Counted from the first letter of the stretch, positions 52,490 to 61,783 are shown. The stretch: DNA of 64,000 bases from Perkinsela sp. pyNocScin1 (GCA_964019655.1 CAXHTR010000005.1:372001-436000); one strand, 5' to 3'. Translations and numbers: made by a program. Notes: generated from the sequence alone by a model not told the origin.

Positions 52490-52873
52490 CTATGTGCTTT
52501 CCTCGGTGTTGTTTTGATCGATCTGGTCCCCAAGCCGCTTCATAAAGAAAACCCGTTCCTTTTGTGCGCAAGAGAGAAAGCGATCGATCGCCGGTGCGCA
52601 ACTGCGCATGAGCCTTTCATGCGTAAAGGCTTTATCCTTTTCAGCTGTATAGTGCTTGTCTGCGCCCGTGTCTTCCCCATGATACGTCTTTGTGTAGCAC
52701 TGGATCATAGCGTCCCACGGCCCCTTGCACAGCGCGTCGCTCGCGGGTTGTATAAAGCCATTATTGAGCTCCTGAAAGCGATCGAAGCCAGCATTGATGC
52801 GGCTCTCCAGAGCATTGAGAACAAGCACTTCCTCATGCATCTGGGAACCCGTCGTCTCAGAAGCAGATATCAT
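52490..52873 (-). CDS. Twin CX9C (CHCH) protein of the mitochondrial intermembrane space
   Basis: A 127-residue protein with cysteines at 49, 59, 92 and 102. Each pair is spaced by exactly nine residues (Cys-x9-Cys twice), the signature of CHCH proteins oxidised by the Mia40/Erv1 or Erv1-only relay in the intermembrane space. The linker between pairs is longer (32 residues) than in most CHCH proteins. There is no presequence, as expected for this route. Members include cytochrome oxidase assembly factors, complex I subunits and MICOS parts; I cannot tell which this is. The gene start and the neighbour's splice site are consistent with separate mRNAs. Confidence 0.7.
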   Translation of the reverse strand: MISASETTGSQMHEEVLVLNALESRINAGFDRFQELNNGFIQPASDALCKGPWDAMIQCYTKTYHGEDTGADKHYTAEKDKAFTHERLMRSCAPAIDRFLSCAQKERVFFMKRLGDQIDQNNTEEST

Positions 52874-52950
52874 TCTATGGATAGAAAATATATGATGGCA
52901 CGAAAGTAGGCAAGACCAAAAGTGAACCTAAACATATAAAAATGGCTGCT

Positions 52951-53937
52951 TCATGGCCGCCTGACCGAGGCATCATCAAACTTTTGCTCAGGGAGGTAGA
53001 ATTTTGGGAAGGACGGCGTTTGGTTGTGCTCTATGTCGGCAAATGTATTCATCGTCGTTGTCGTCATCACGAGTTCCTTTTCACCGTCAAAAACATCTGC
53101 ACTCAGCTTCACTGCATGCACCATTTTTCGCGGAAAGTCAATTATCGCGACTCGGAGCAAGGGCTGAAGCAGTGTCTCAACGCACGGGGGTCGTCCATTG
53201 ACAACGGGCGCTTTGAGCTCCACGAGAATGTACTTGTTCGTCGCGTTCCCGTATTTTCCTCGCTTATGGGAAAGCCAGTACTGCAGTGATTTTGTCCCGT
53301 GTCCAACACTTGCAATCTGCATTCTTGCATTTGCCTGCCGCTGGAAATCACCCGCACCCGAGGGCACTTCAATACTGTGCGAGCGATGCATCAAAGCGTC
53401 GTGAAACTGGGGAATATACGGGTATAAAACGTGAAAGAGAAGCTCAATATTTCCTCGGACCCCGACGCATTCGCCGACAATTGTCTTCAGGAGCTCTGAG
53501 TCGTCTGCATATTCTGATTTGCACATCGAGATACCACTGTAAAGCTTCGGAAGGTCGACGAGGACATGACATCCTGTAATGCGGTGCTTTGTCTTCGTAT
53601 TCTCGTGCCGAATTGTCGAATCAATAAAGTTCTTCGTCGTCGGAATGTCGATCGGCTCCAGTGAGTTATCGCGATCGCAGCCGAATGGCTTGTGAAACAT
53701 CCACAGCCGGTCAAACATGGCGATATTCTTTGGCGAACAGCGTGTGCCATCACACGGGAGAAAGAATTGCTTTGCGTATCGGCGATGGTATGGGTCGATG
53801 CTCATTCGCTGGGCGATGGATGCTTTGCTCATACCTAGGTTGTTCATGGCGAGTTTTCTCGCAGTGAGTATGTCGGCAGCCCTCGAGCGCTGACTGCGCA
53901 TCACAAGGACACTCTCTAAAGGTCGCGGTGGGTGCAT
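52951..53937 (-). CDS. Unknown 328-residue protein
   Basis: A well-supported frame without a known domain. A basic N-terminus rich in Arg, Ser and Ala may be a mitochondrial presequence. Late in the protein, Tyr-Ile-Leu-Val-Glu-Leu-Lys-Ala-Pro resembles the core strand of PD-(D/E)XK nucleases (E-x-K), but the matching upstream Asp is not certain. Several Cys-Gly-Asp pairs (Leu-Pro-Cys-Asp-Gly-Thr-Arg-Cys) occur near residue 60. Function is unknown. Confidence 0.6.
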   Translation of the reverse strand: MHPPRPLESVLVMRSQRSRAADILTARKLAMNNLGMSKASIAQRMSIDPYHRRYAKQFFLPCDGTRCSPKNIAMFDRLWMFHKPFGCDRDNSLEPIDIPTTKNFIDSTIRHENTKTKHRITGCHVLVDLPKLYSGISMCKSEYADDSELLKTIVGECVGVRGNIELLFHVLYPYIPQFHDALMHRSHSIEVPSGAGDFQRQANARMQIASVGHGTKSLQYWLSHKRGKYGNATNKYILVELKAPVVNGRPPCVETLLQPLLRVAIIDFPRKMVHAVKLSADVFDGEKELVMTTTTMNTFADIEHNQTPSFPKFYLPEQKFDDASVRRP

Positions 53938-54054
53938 TCTTTCAAATTCGCATTTTGAGTAAAAACAGTGTTGATGAAAATGATACGTACTTTACAGGCG
54001 AATGCAGGCCAGGTGGTTTTTCAAATGCAAGTATATAAAGTGTACATTTATCTC

Positions 54055-56133
54055 CTAGAGAATATTGCACTCCTGCGTAAAATTTTGAAATTTATAGTTT
54101 TTCTTGATATCAGTCACTAAACTCTGTATGATTTTACAAAATTTTTGATGCTTTGATTGTATAATAAGCTTTGACATTCTGACGGAAGAAGCACAAATAC
54201 TTTCAGGCTGCCCAGGGAGGTGATGTTGGAGAGCGTTTACGATGCCAAGGCGAACCCACAATTTTTCTGTATCATCCTCATCTTTTGGGTCTAGACGGGG
54301 TTCAATACCGGAGAGAAGAGGTGGTCCTTCGGTTTCTTTGCGCAAGAGTGTATCGATTATACGATCTACCCAGCAGACGGGGTACAAGCCTGTGATAAGT
54401 ACGTAGTGCAGCTGCTGAACGAGATGCTTTCGCTTATATGCTGGGATGTCATGGTATGCGTGTTGGCAAAGCCAAACATGCAGAAAAAATGCGTGATTTC
54501 GCGGATTCTTACTGCCAAATACCCCTTCATTTTGATATTCTTTGTTGACATACTGCGTATGTAACAATTTGAAGAGCTTCGTTAAAAGTTTGCCATCGAA
54601 ACGCAGTCCAACGTCTGTGCTGTCTGTGTAGTAGAGCGCTTGTGGTTTGTCGGAGTCCAGCAAAGTACTGCCTATGCCTCTCGTTATTTTTTCCTTCACT
54701 TTGTCGCTATAAAACGAGTTTGATCGAGACATGAGCTGATAGTATTTCTTGCGCTCTCTTTGGAGTATCATGCCGAAACACACAACTGAGATAGAAGAAA
54801 ATGTTACGCAGTATGCTTTTCTTCAGAAGAGGAAATACGAATTGAAGCGCGTCATTTCTCTCGGTATCGCTGTGTGCTGTACCATGCTGTGCATCAGCAC
54901 TGCTAGAAGAGTAAAAAAGCTTGATAGGACTCTGCGAAGTATCATTCGTCTCATCTGTAGGCAGGCGATCGACTTCGGTGAAGACAATTCGCTTTATGTA
55001 GAATGCATTTGCTACGGCATGCTCAAAGTCTAATTCAATTTCACGAAAGCCGGCAGAAAAGAAAGTAGAATAGGCCAGCCTTTGCATACGCTGGATACAT
55101 GATGCCGGGTTTGTTAAGCGAAGAACAGAAAACATTGATAAGCTTCTTTTAAAAACATGAGCTCTGGAATCCGAATCTATAAATTCGGGAAGAAAGCTTG
55201 TGCGTGAGCCATTGCTACTCATGATTAAGTCTGCATTGCTGGAATAAACCTTCTCTGCAATTTCTGATATGCGTGTGTCGAAGAGCTCAGCCGAAAAGTC
55301 AAAAGACGAAAGTGTGCAATGGATTACGAATGCACTATTTTCGACGCTTGTGAAGGTCTTACCCATTGCTTCTGCACCTTCTGGTGATTCTTGCTTGAGA
55401 GAATCCTTATGAATGCTGTCACCGATCGAAAGAGCGAAAAGTGTCCGATTGATGATAAGCTTGAAAAGCTTTTCGTTACAACGCTGAACGCTCGACAATA
55501 CTGCAAGACAATGATATAATCCGTCAAACTTTGTATTACGTCTTCTGGATGGCTGTTTTCATCAGACTGAGATAACGCTCTGTACAGGCTCGAAAGCTGC
55601 GCAATGAATATGGCCTTGCCAATCTTTTTTAATCGATATGAAGACATCTTATAAACCGCATCAAGAAAGGGTAAAAACTGCTCCCTATGCGGAGGCATAG
55701 CTCGACAGAGTGTGTTTTGTATTGCCCAGTCCAGAAGTGCACTGGGCATGCACGCACGCCGAATGCTGCTATCAAGAGTAAGTGTTCTATCGGTGCAGAA
55801 AATAAATTTTGGATTTTGATGAAATTTTGCGAAATTGAAGATATCTGTCACACGAAAGATATTCGTAGAGAGCTCAATGCACTCAAAGATAGAGTGTGAG
55901 TTTTCACATGGATAGTACAAAAGCGGATCATGGTTCTTGGTGGCCCATAGATTGTTCCTGTAGCTTTCCCACTCGATGATATCGCTCTCTGTCAAAAGTG
56001 ACTTATTGGAATACAAAGCAAGAGCATAATCTCGAGACTTTTGTGAGCGATAGCTGACAAAATCGCATGCATGCTTTTCAAGCTTTTGAACTGCGATCTT
56101 GATCACAGACATGCTTGCTGGAACACATAGCAT
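54055..56133 (-). CDS. Large unknown protein split over two frames (possible pseudogene)
   Basis: Three overlapping minus-strand frames, 55324-56133, 54707-55498 and 54055-54783, lie end to end with overlaps of about 175 and 77 bp. Only the first starts with ATG (56133); the others open with TTG and GTG. The first and third share a frame, the middle is shifted. In the overlap 55324-55540 the middle frame looks more protein-like. Read together they would give about 690 residues, helical, with no motif I recognise. Explanations: two decay frameshifts, programmed shifting, sequencing error, or short introns. A 39 bp GT...AG segment near the first junction keeps frame, so it would not explain the shift. 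Confidence 0.5.
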
Positions 56134-56246
56134 TCCTAAAGTATAAAGAAGATGTCATTCAATGGAAAGTGGAAATCTCAGAATTTCAAATGCTCATTGC
56201 TTGATAGCTCTCAGGGGAAGAACCTGAATTTCTACATGCATTTCAT

Positions 56247-56573
56247 TTAGTCATCCATTCCCATGTCATCTCCCTCAACACCATCTGATCCCCCTTCACC
56301 ATCGAAGCTTGGCATCTTCCGGCCAAATACTGAGGGTTGCACGAGCGGTGTTCCATGGGACAGAAACATGTTCATTATTTCGGGGACAGGTCCTTCAGGG
56401 GAAAAGAGAAGGAGAGACGCGAACATCGAAGAGGCCACAGCTGGAATCCATAAATAATAATATGTCATAACCTGATCTGCAACATGGTCGATGATATGCT
56501 GCGCTTTCTGGTGCCATGCCATGCCATCCCAGTTATCGGCTTGTGCCTCTTGTTGGCCTTGTAAGAACTGCAT
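56247..56573 (-). CDS. Small single-helix membrane protein, unknown
   Basis: A 108-residue frame. One membrane helix is predicted at about residues 39-60 (Tyr-Leu-Trp-Ile-Pro-Ala-Val-Ala-Ser ...). The N-terminus is polar with Gln and Trp; the C-terminus ends in Gly/Asp-rich acidic residues. ATG at 56573 with stop at 56247. No family is recognised. It could be a mitochondrial membrane protein, but this cannot be shown. Confidence 0.5.
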   Translation of the reverse strand: MQFLQGQQEAQADNWDGMAWHQKAQHIIDHVADQVMTYYYLWIPAVASSMFASLLLFSPEGPVPEIMNMFLSHGTPLVQPSVFGRKMPSFDGEGGSDGVEGDDMGMDD

Positions 56574-56640
56574 GCTAGCTTAAGATATCGTGAAGCACGG
56601 TAAAAATACGAAGGGTCATGAAAGATCTAGAAAAATCTCG

Positions 56641-57165
56641 TTAATCCTCGTCACTGGAGTCGAGGAAAGGATTTATGAATGTGCCTCGAGCCTTGCAGGG
56701 CAAAGCTGGTTGAACACTCTCAACAGAAGAAATGGAGTCGCTGTCAGAAGCACAAGATTTTCTCTTTGCCACAGATGGTCCTTTGAACCCATCTTTCTTC
56801 ATATTATCGATCGATGCCGTGGAAGAACTATCACTCTCATTTGCAACTTTTAGCAATGAAGATGGCGTCACAGCAGGCTTTTTACATTGGCTGTTTTCTC
56901 GAGCATGCGATACCGCGTGTGAAGCATGATTCTGCGTATCATACCCAACATGTGAAAGAAGCTCAGAAATTTCGTGTAGTAGCTCTGGATTTTTCTGCAA
57001 ATTATTTATTGACTTTTGCACCAGTTTTTTCGGTAGCTTCCCTCGCAAGCCTGGAATGTTCTTCTCTGCCCATTGAACAACTTGTGCGTGCACCTGGAAG
57101 ATATCAGGATATGAATGAAGTCCTTCCATTTTAAGGTATAAATTGATATTGCAAGTAGCCTGCAT
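56641..57165 (-). CDS. Acidic-tailed small protein, unknown
   Basis: A 174-residue frame; the second Met (57129) may be the true start. The N-terminal 75 residues form helices (Val-Val-Gln-Trp-Ala-Glu-Lys, then Pro-Gly-Leu-Arg-Gly-Lys-Leu-Pro-Lys-Lys). The rest is Ser-rich and ends with Asn-Pro-Phe-Leu-Asp-Ser-Ser-Asp-Glu-Asp, an Asn-Pro-Phe motif that in other eukaryotes binds EH domains. A link to endocytosis is only a suggestion. Confidence 0.5.
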   Translation of the reverse strand: MQATCNINLYLKMEGLHSYPDIFQVHAQVVQWAEKNIPGLRGKLPKKLVQKSINNLQKNPELLHEISELLSHVGYDTQNHASHAVSHARENSQCKKPAVTPSSLLKVANESDSSSTASIDNMKKDGFKGPSVAKRKSCASDSDSISSVESVQPALPCKARGTFINPFLDSSDED

Positions 57166-57200
57166 GCTTCAAATAATAAACGTGCATCGAGTTCTGAGAA

Positions 57201-57704
57201 TCAACATGGATATGGAAAGAACGTTTTCCAGTGAAATCGACAACCCTTGATGCCAGAAACCTTTACGGAAAGCTTTGATCGGTCCTTTAAAACCGACATC
57301 ATGCGCGAAGTTATTCCAACAGACTTGGGCTCCCGATGACCTCTACTTGGGGACTGGTCGCAACCTAACCAGCGCCCATCTTTTGGACTAATGGTAGTTT
57401 GAAGCTGGTTAAACATATTTTTAGGATTTTTTTGACCCCACATCCATGTGATATTCATCGATCTTTCAATCATTTTGTGCGCAGGGTTCACGGGACAGTA
57501 TACTGCTAGTCGGTCATGAGACCAAAAATACTTGCAGTGCTCACATCTTAAAATAACGTCTCGTCGCGCGACTGACTTCTCTGGTTTCATATAGTCTCGT
57601 GAACCTGGGTCTGTTGCGAGAGGCTTCATAAATCTATCTTTGTTACATGGGCCGGAGGAACGCCCCATGGGGAAAAAGTTGTGCAAAGTCAAGCCTCTAT
57701 GCAT
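57201..57704 (-). CDS. Mitochondrial ribosomal protein bL36m
   Basis: A 167-residue protein with a bL36 zinc ribbon at residues 54-76: Cys54-x2-Cys57-x12-Cys70-x5-His76. That is exactly the spacing of bacterial L36, including an Arg before the first Cys and a His-Lys after the last ligand. bL36 stabilises the large subunit near helices of domain V. The bacterial protein has 38 residues; this one has a presequence-like N-terminus and a long C-terminal extension, as usual for kinetoplastid mitoribosomes. The extension is basic, with Arg/Ser/Lys. Confidence 0.8.
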   Translation of the reverse strand: MHRGLTLHNFFPMGRSSGPCNKDRFMKPLATDPGSRDYMKPEKSVARRDVILRCEHCKYFWSHDRLAVYCPVNPAHKMIERSMNITWMWGQKNPKNMFNQLQTTISPKDGRWLGCDQSPSRGHREPKSVGITSRMMSVLKDRSKLSVKVSGIKGCRFHWKTFFPYPC

Positions 57705-57842
57705 TGTTCATAGTAAAGAGTGATGATAAGATAAAGAAACACCATGCCGTGCTATAGATTGGAATGCTATGCAAATGAATAACACACATCTTTCGAGCTA
57801 CAGCAAGCCACTTCAACACAAAGAGGGAAGTCGATACTCAAG

Positions 57843-58181
57843 CTATGAGCGCTTTCTCCGTCCTGTATTTACCTTGAATGCTCTTCCAGCAAATTGCTCG
57901 AAGCTTCGTATGCGCTCATGAGGTATTCCATCAGGAAAGGTCCGTGTTGGGGGACCTCGCCTTGGAATCGCAGCTTCGACCGACCATGAGGCATGGAACC
58001 AGGGCTTCCGTCGACACCATCTGATTGGCTTTCGGCTAGCCTTCCAGTGCTTGCTGAGTAAAGACGAACTTGATGAAAAAAGCTCTCTTACCACACGAAA
58101 CAGTGTCGGTCCATACACGCGATTATATTGATGACTGGATGCTGAGGTGCTTTTACGCGCAACATATGCTAGTCTGAGCAT
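57843..58181 (-). CDS. Small basic mitochondrial-type protein, unknown
   Basis: A 112-residue Arg/Ser-rich frame. The first 25 residues (Met-Leu-Arg-Leu-Ala-Tyr-Val-Ala-Arg-Lys) look like a mitochondrial presequence. The remainder has Lys-Pro-Trp-Phe and Pro-Arg-Arg-Gly-Pro-Pro-Thr-Arg, and ends Gly-Arg-Arg-Lys-Arg-Ser. Basicity and size suit a mitoribosomal protein, and the gene follows bL36m in the same run. Not recognised. Confidence 0.45.
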   Translation of the reverse strand: MLRLAYVARKSTSASSHQYNRVYGPTLFRVVRELFSSSSSLLSKHWKASRKPIRWCRRKPWFHASWSVEAAIPRRGPPTRTFPDGIPHERIRSFEQFAGRAFKVNTGRRKRS

Positions 58182-58282
58182 GTATGAATTCTATCACAAA
58201 GGAAATTCGACATGTTAGACAAACAAATGTTACCTTTTGTCTTAAACATTCATAGTTTAAATCCGGATGTACTTTGCAAAAC

Positions 58283-59323
58283 TTACATTTGAATATTGAT
58301 TCCCTGCTTGAGTGCACTGTTGTGGATGTCATAGCTCATGTTATAGGCTAGGTTTATCTGGTTCCATCCTGGGCGATCCAAGCCGCATGGAATCTCTAAA
58401 GCAGCTTTGATTTTTTGAAAGTTTTGTAAACTAAGGTTCAAAGTTCCCATGCCAAAGAGTTTCCTCAAGATACCTGCATTAAAGCTTGATGACTTCGAGC
58501 CATTTTTTCCATCGGAATAGTCAACCTCAAAGGCATATTCTGTTGCTGATTCCCAATGCTTGTGAACAACTGCGAGTCGTGCATCCCCATTATCTTTTAT
58601 CTCGGCTGAGTAAACAGTCTTGTTATCGGGAGAGGTTGATTGCATAGCATATGAAGCCCGTGTGTCATGAGTGGGAACGTCATAAGTTACAGATGTTCCG
58701 AGATATAAACCGCGGCATAAGCGGTGAGCATGAGTAAGGGTAACGTACTGGCCCTTAAGATATGACACGGAACTGCATCCGTGAGTGCACCACGGGTATT
58801 CAAACACCGAAAAGAAATTTCCAGCGGGAACAGGGCTTCCAGTCATCATGCCTGGTTGGACCATGAATTGGCTAACGAACATTGCACCAGTTTTAAACAC
58901 ACGCTGGTACATTAGCTGATATCGATTAAGAGTGCTATAAGTTGCGCTCACAAAGTCAGAGTACCCATGCATTTGTAGGGTTAAATCCCATGCACTATCT
59001 TGCTTGTCATGAATCGTATATTTTGAAGCCATGCTCATATTCATCGTCTGACGATTGGTTGAAACGCTCAATCCTTCACTTTGCTCTCCGCCCATAGATT
59101 CTATCAGTATTCTTGAGACAGAACGAAAGATTTTATCGTACGAAAAATGATGTCCTGGCTTTGGTTGGTACTTCAAATCATTGTTTAGCCGACTAATTCT
59201 TTCTTCTTTTTGTTTTGCTGCTAGCTCCTCAGGGTTAAGTTGCTCTGGCTCATAATCTTCGAGACTTTTTGTCAAAGACTTTTCTTCTTGCGGTAGCTCT
59301 TGTGTCTTCCAGAATGAAAACAT
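58283..59323 (-). CDS. ATOM40-like outer-membrane beta-barrel
   Basis: A 346-residue protein. After a charged N-terminal region (about 45 residues), about 19 alternating hydrophobic/polar strands can be seen, ending with Asn-Gln-Ile-Asn-Leu-Ala-Tyr-Asn-Met-Ser-Tyr-Asp-Ile, as in barrel sorting signals. The N-terminal segment Pro-Gly-x-x-x-Ser-Tyr-Asp-Lys fits the start of Tom40-type barrels. In kinetoplastids the general import pore is ATOM40. VDAC is the main alternative, sharing the fold; the length (VDAC about 280) and N-terminus favour ATOM40. The frame starts at TTG 59368, so the first ATG, 59323, is chosen. Confidence 0.6.
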   Translation of the reverse strand: MFSFWKTQELPQEEKSLTKSLEDYEPEQLNPEELAAKQKEERISRLNNDLKYQPKPGHHFSYDKIFRSVSRILIESMGGEQSEGLSVSTNRQTMNMSMASKYTIHDKQDSAWDLTLQMHGYSDFVSATYSTLNRYQLMYQRVFKTGAMFVSQFMVQPGMMTGSPVPAGNFFSVFEYPWCTHGCSSVSYLKGQYVTLTHAHRLCRGLYLGTSVTYDVPTHDTRASYAMQSTSPDNKTVYSAEIKDNGDARLAVVHKHWESATEYAFEVDYSDGKNGSKSSSFNAGILRKLFGMGTLNLSLQNFQKIKAALEIPCGLDRPGWNQINLAYNMSYDIHNSALKQGINIQM

Positions 59324-59681
59324 ATTAGAATAAGGGCTGAAATAAGAGTTTGATACTAGAATAGCCAATCAGCTATTAGTCAAGTCATAAGACTTTCAAG
59401 GAGGTTTGGAGCTGAAAATGAGTACATACACTAGGCCCAACCTGCGTGAGACAGTTGAATATGAAAGATAAATTGCGATTTTACATGAGCAGTCGAAAAT
59501 TATTAGTACTAATTGTGATTGAGTGAGAATAACTTTTGAATTTGAAGCACCTTCTAGAAAGTAAAAGCCACAGGAGCTCAAACTCGTGCTGCGTCTATCA
59601 GATCAGCAGCAGTGAAATTCTAGTGATTTAAATTCAATCATTACACATCCCCAATAGTTATTATTCAGTTCTGTCAAACTA
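59324..59681. other. Divergent strand-switch interval
   Basis: 358 bp without a supported gene. Minus-strand genes run left and plus-strand genes run right, so this may be a transcription start region. A TTATTATTCAG acceptor-like word at 59658-59668 precedes the next plus-strand ATG by about 14 bp. No RNA gene was seen. Confidence 0.5.
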
Positions 59682-59894
59682 ATGAATGAACCAATAGTCA
59701 TGATCTCGACTGTAGCTCTGTATTTAAGCTACGTAGCAGCGTTCCTTTTCATCATCAGCATCATCATTTACTCGCAGCCATCACGACTAGCTGCGCTATT
59801 AAGCCTTTTAGGAGTAAGTGTTCAGGAGCCCGCTTACGAGAGGCAGAAGGCAAGGCGATGGTCAGATTATTCTAGCATGAATGACCTTATGTAA
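59682..59894 (+). CDS. Small membrane protein, unknown
   Basis: A 70-residue protein with one long hydrophobic stretch (about residues 6-30, Ile-Ser-Thr-Val-Ala-Leu-Tyr-Leu-Ser-Tyr-Val-Ala) and a second weaker one near 37-45. The tail is polar with Arg-Arg-Trp-Ser. A splice-acceptor-like tract lies just upstream of the ATG. Its size is typical of small mitochondrial or ER membrane proteins. No family is recognised. Confidence 0.5.
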   Translation: MNEPIVMISTVALYLSYVAAFLFIISIIIYSQPSRLAALLSLLGVSVQEPAYERQKARRWSDYSSMNDLM

Positions 59895-59970
59895 ATTTCA
59901 AAGGTCGGCTTACACTTCAGAAACTCAGAGGATCTTAATTCCTAGAAACTTTTTTCCGTTGATAACATAC

Positions 59971-60993
59971 ATGAGTGATAATTTCATTTCCATAGGTGAT
60001 CACATTGCAGCACGAGAGGATGCTCTAAACGCTGCTTTTTCAGACAAGAGCCTTATCTCTTCTACATCGTGGAAATTGCCTCACTTTCTTCGCAGGAAAA
60101 CTTCATCTTTATTTCGCCAAGCACACACGCGTAGGCATCGATGGCGCTTACGATTATCAAAGTTCAAGAAACCGGAAAATGCTCGTATGCGCACTTTCTA
60201 CTCCAAGCGCTACCAGATGAAATCGATAAACAATATTTTTCAAGGCGTTGTGGAAGAAGTACCATTTGCTCACACCAAGAAAAGTCTGCGTTTCATTGAC
60301 CTTTGTTTGCGCGGAGGTGTTGTCTTATACGATGTTTCGCCCTTTTTGAGCTCCATTGACCTATATCAGGATCTAAAGTGGTGTAGAGAGCTTATCGAAT
60401 TCCGAAAAAAGGTTCACGATTTGGAGGGATATGAGGATGGCTTCTTTATCGAGGTATTATCACTGAGTGAAATTTCACTGGAAAACTTGATGGCTCAGCT
60501 AAAGAAAAATGTTGCGGGGTCAAGGGAAATCATTATTGAGAAGCCATCAGTGCAAAGATATTTCCTTTGTGTTCCTCGGCCAGTCGCACTCCATGTACTG
60601 CATAAAGCTTATGAAAATCATTTTGGTATCAGGTGCACACTTGTAGGATACTCTGAGAGACGTTGGATTTCGCTGTCCATGAAGGAGACATTTGATCCTC
60701 GCGACATGCACGCGACACATTTCTGTGTCGCTTTGGGCAAAGGAATGCCAAGCTCATGTCTACCGATCCATGTTCAGCTTTCATCCCCAAGAACAACAGA
60801 AAATGGTGAAGTATGTGTACCAGTGCTCAAGAAAGTAGGAATAGTGACGTATGGAGCGTATCATACATGCCTTGGTAGAGGAGCAGCATTTGTTAATTTT
60901 CGCTTAAAGAGCTATTCAACTGCGAATACGATTTACATTCGTGGAAAGCCATACTCATGCTACCCCCTTCGTAATGGGCTGGCTTCAGAATGA
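59971..60993 (+). CDS. POP1-like subunit of RNase P/MRP
   Basis: A 340-residue protein. The N-terminal third has Leu-Pro-x-x-Leu-Arg-Arg, a cluster of Arg/His residues and Phe-Tyr-Ser-Lys-Arg-Tyr-Gln-Met in the place of the POP1 'WHAKRF' motif. Next come Lys-Ser-Leu-Arg and Gly-Val-Val-Leu-Tyr-Asp-Val-Ser, as in POP1. The C-terminus has Val-Gly-Ile-Val-Thr-Tyr-Gly and a Gly-Arg-Gly-Ala loop with a final Leu-Arg-Asn, the POP1 end pattern. It is shorter than animal or yeast POP1 (about 870). POP1 binds the catalytic RNA. The longer frame (59881) overlaps the previous gene, so ATG 59971 is used. Confidence 0.6.
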   Translation: MSDNFISIGDHIAAREDALNAAFSDKSLISSTSWKLPHFLRRKTSSLFRQAHTRRHRWRLRLSKFKKPENARMRTFYSKRYQMKSINNIFQGVVEEVPFAHTKKSLRFIDLCLRGGVVLYDVSPFLSSIDLYQDLKWCRELIEFRKKVHDLEGYEDGFFIEVLSLSEISLENLMAQLKKNVAGSREIIIEKPSVQRYFLCVPRPVALHVLHKAYENHFGIRCTLVGYSERRWISLSMKETFDPRDMHATHFCVALGKGMPSSCLPIHVQLSSPRTTENGEVCVPVLKKVGIVTYGAYHTCLGRGAAFVNFRLKSYSTANTIYIRGKPYSCYPLRNGLASE

Positions 60994-61063
60994 GGTACTC
61001 TGAATAATTGTATGTCTAATGGAGGCTTTTCCATCCCATTTGAACTATATCGCTTATCTTTGC

Positions 61064-61783
61064 TTATCTTGCATCAATGACACCCATACAAAGCCCGAAC
61101 ATGATTCCACCAATGTGAGCCCAATGTCCGATAGAAATTTGAGGAAAGTTCAGCCTTGTATCGGAATATTCTTTAGAAATAAGTGTAGAAAGCGCTTCAG
61201 AAAATAGAAGAGACAGGGCACCATTGATCATATTTCGAGTCGTCGCAGTGTAGCTCATTATTGAATAAATCGCAGCAGATGCACCACAAAATTCGATGTT
61301 ATGCTGCCATTTCTTATACACGTAGTTCACAGCTCTTTCGATAAACCCAAAGCCTAGAGAAAAGTCCGTTGCCTTGATTTGTCGGTCTCTTTTTTGTTCC
61401 AAGTCTGTCGCAAACAACCCAGCGAGCGCCCCACCAAAGAATACACCGTAGAATGTAAAGATATCACGGTCTCGTGGCCAGAAGAGCACGGCAGAGAAGT
61501 ACGCTATGAGGTTTTTCCATAGATGTTCCTCATTTGCATGAACAGCGATATGCGTGATGCATCGGTGGAAATTCGAAGAGCTCTTGAGCAGCTTGAAGCT
61601 CGCTCCCCATCGTCGGATTCGCTCATCAAGGTCGGGGTATGTGAAGTGAACGTACATGAAACAAGCTGGTGGCAGAAGCTTTAAGAGCAAATCAACCTTG
61701 TCTCTCGTCGATCGAATGTTGAGTATTTGCTCGATTATCGAGCGATTTCGTGCCGGACGCCCCCTCGAATGCGATCGATTCAT
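61064..61783 (-). CDS. Rhomboid intramembrane serine protease
   Basis: A 239-residue membrane protein with at least five to six predicted helices. Ser169 lies in Cys-Gly-Ala-Ser-Ala-Ala-Ile-Tyr and the catalytic His223 in Gly-His-Trp-Ala-His-Ile-Gly-Gly, the two active-site motifs of rhomboids. His82 with Glu-Glu-His-Leu and Asn91 matches the family's 'HxxxxHLxxN' helix. Rhomboids cut membrane proteins within the bilayer. The first 30 residues are Arg-rich. A mitochondrial (PARL-like) or secretory location cannot be decided. The dyad is present, so it is probably active. Confidence 0.75.
   Translation of the reverse strand: MNRSHSRGRPARNRSIIEQILNIRSTRDKVDLLLKLLPPACFMYVHFTYPDLDERIRRWGASFKLLKSSSNFHRCITHIAVHANEEHLWKNLIAYFSAVLFWPRDRDIFTFYGVFFGGALAGLFATDLEQKRDRQIKATDFSLGFGFIERAVNYVYKKWQHNIEFCGASAAIYSIMSYTATTRNMINGALSLLFSEALSTLISKEYSDTRLNFPQISIGHWAHIGGIMFGLCMGVIDAR

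Noticed and set aside
55500-55545. Short intron explaining the split gene
   Set aside because: A GT...AG segment of 39 bp is visible, but removing it keeps the frame and does not join the two frames.
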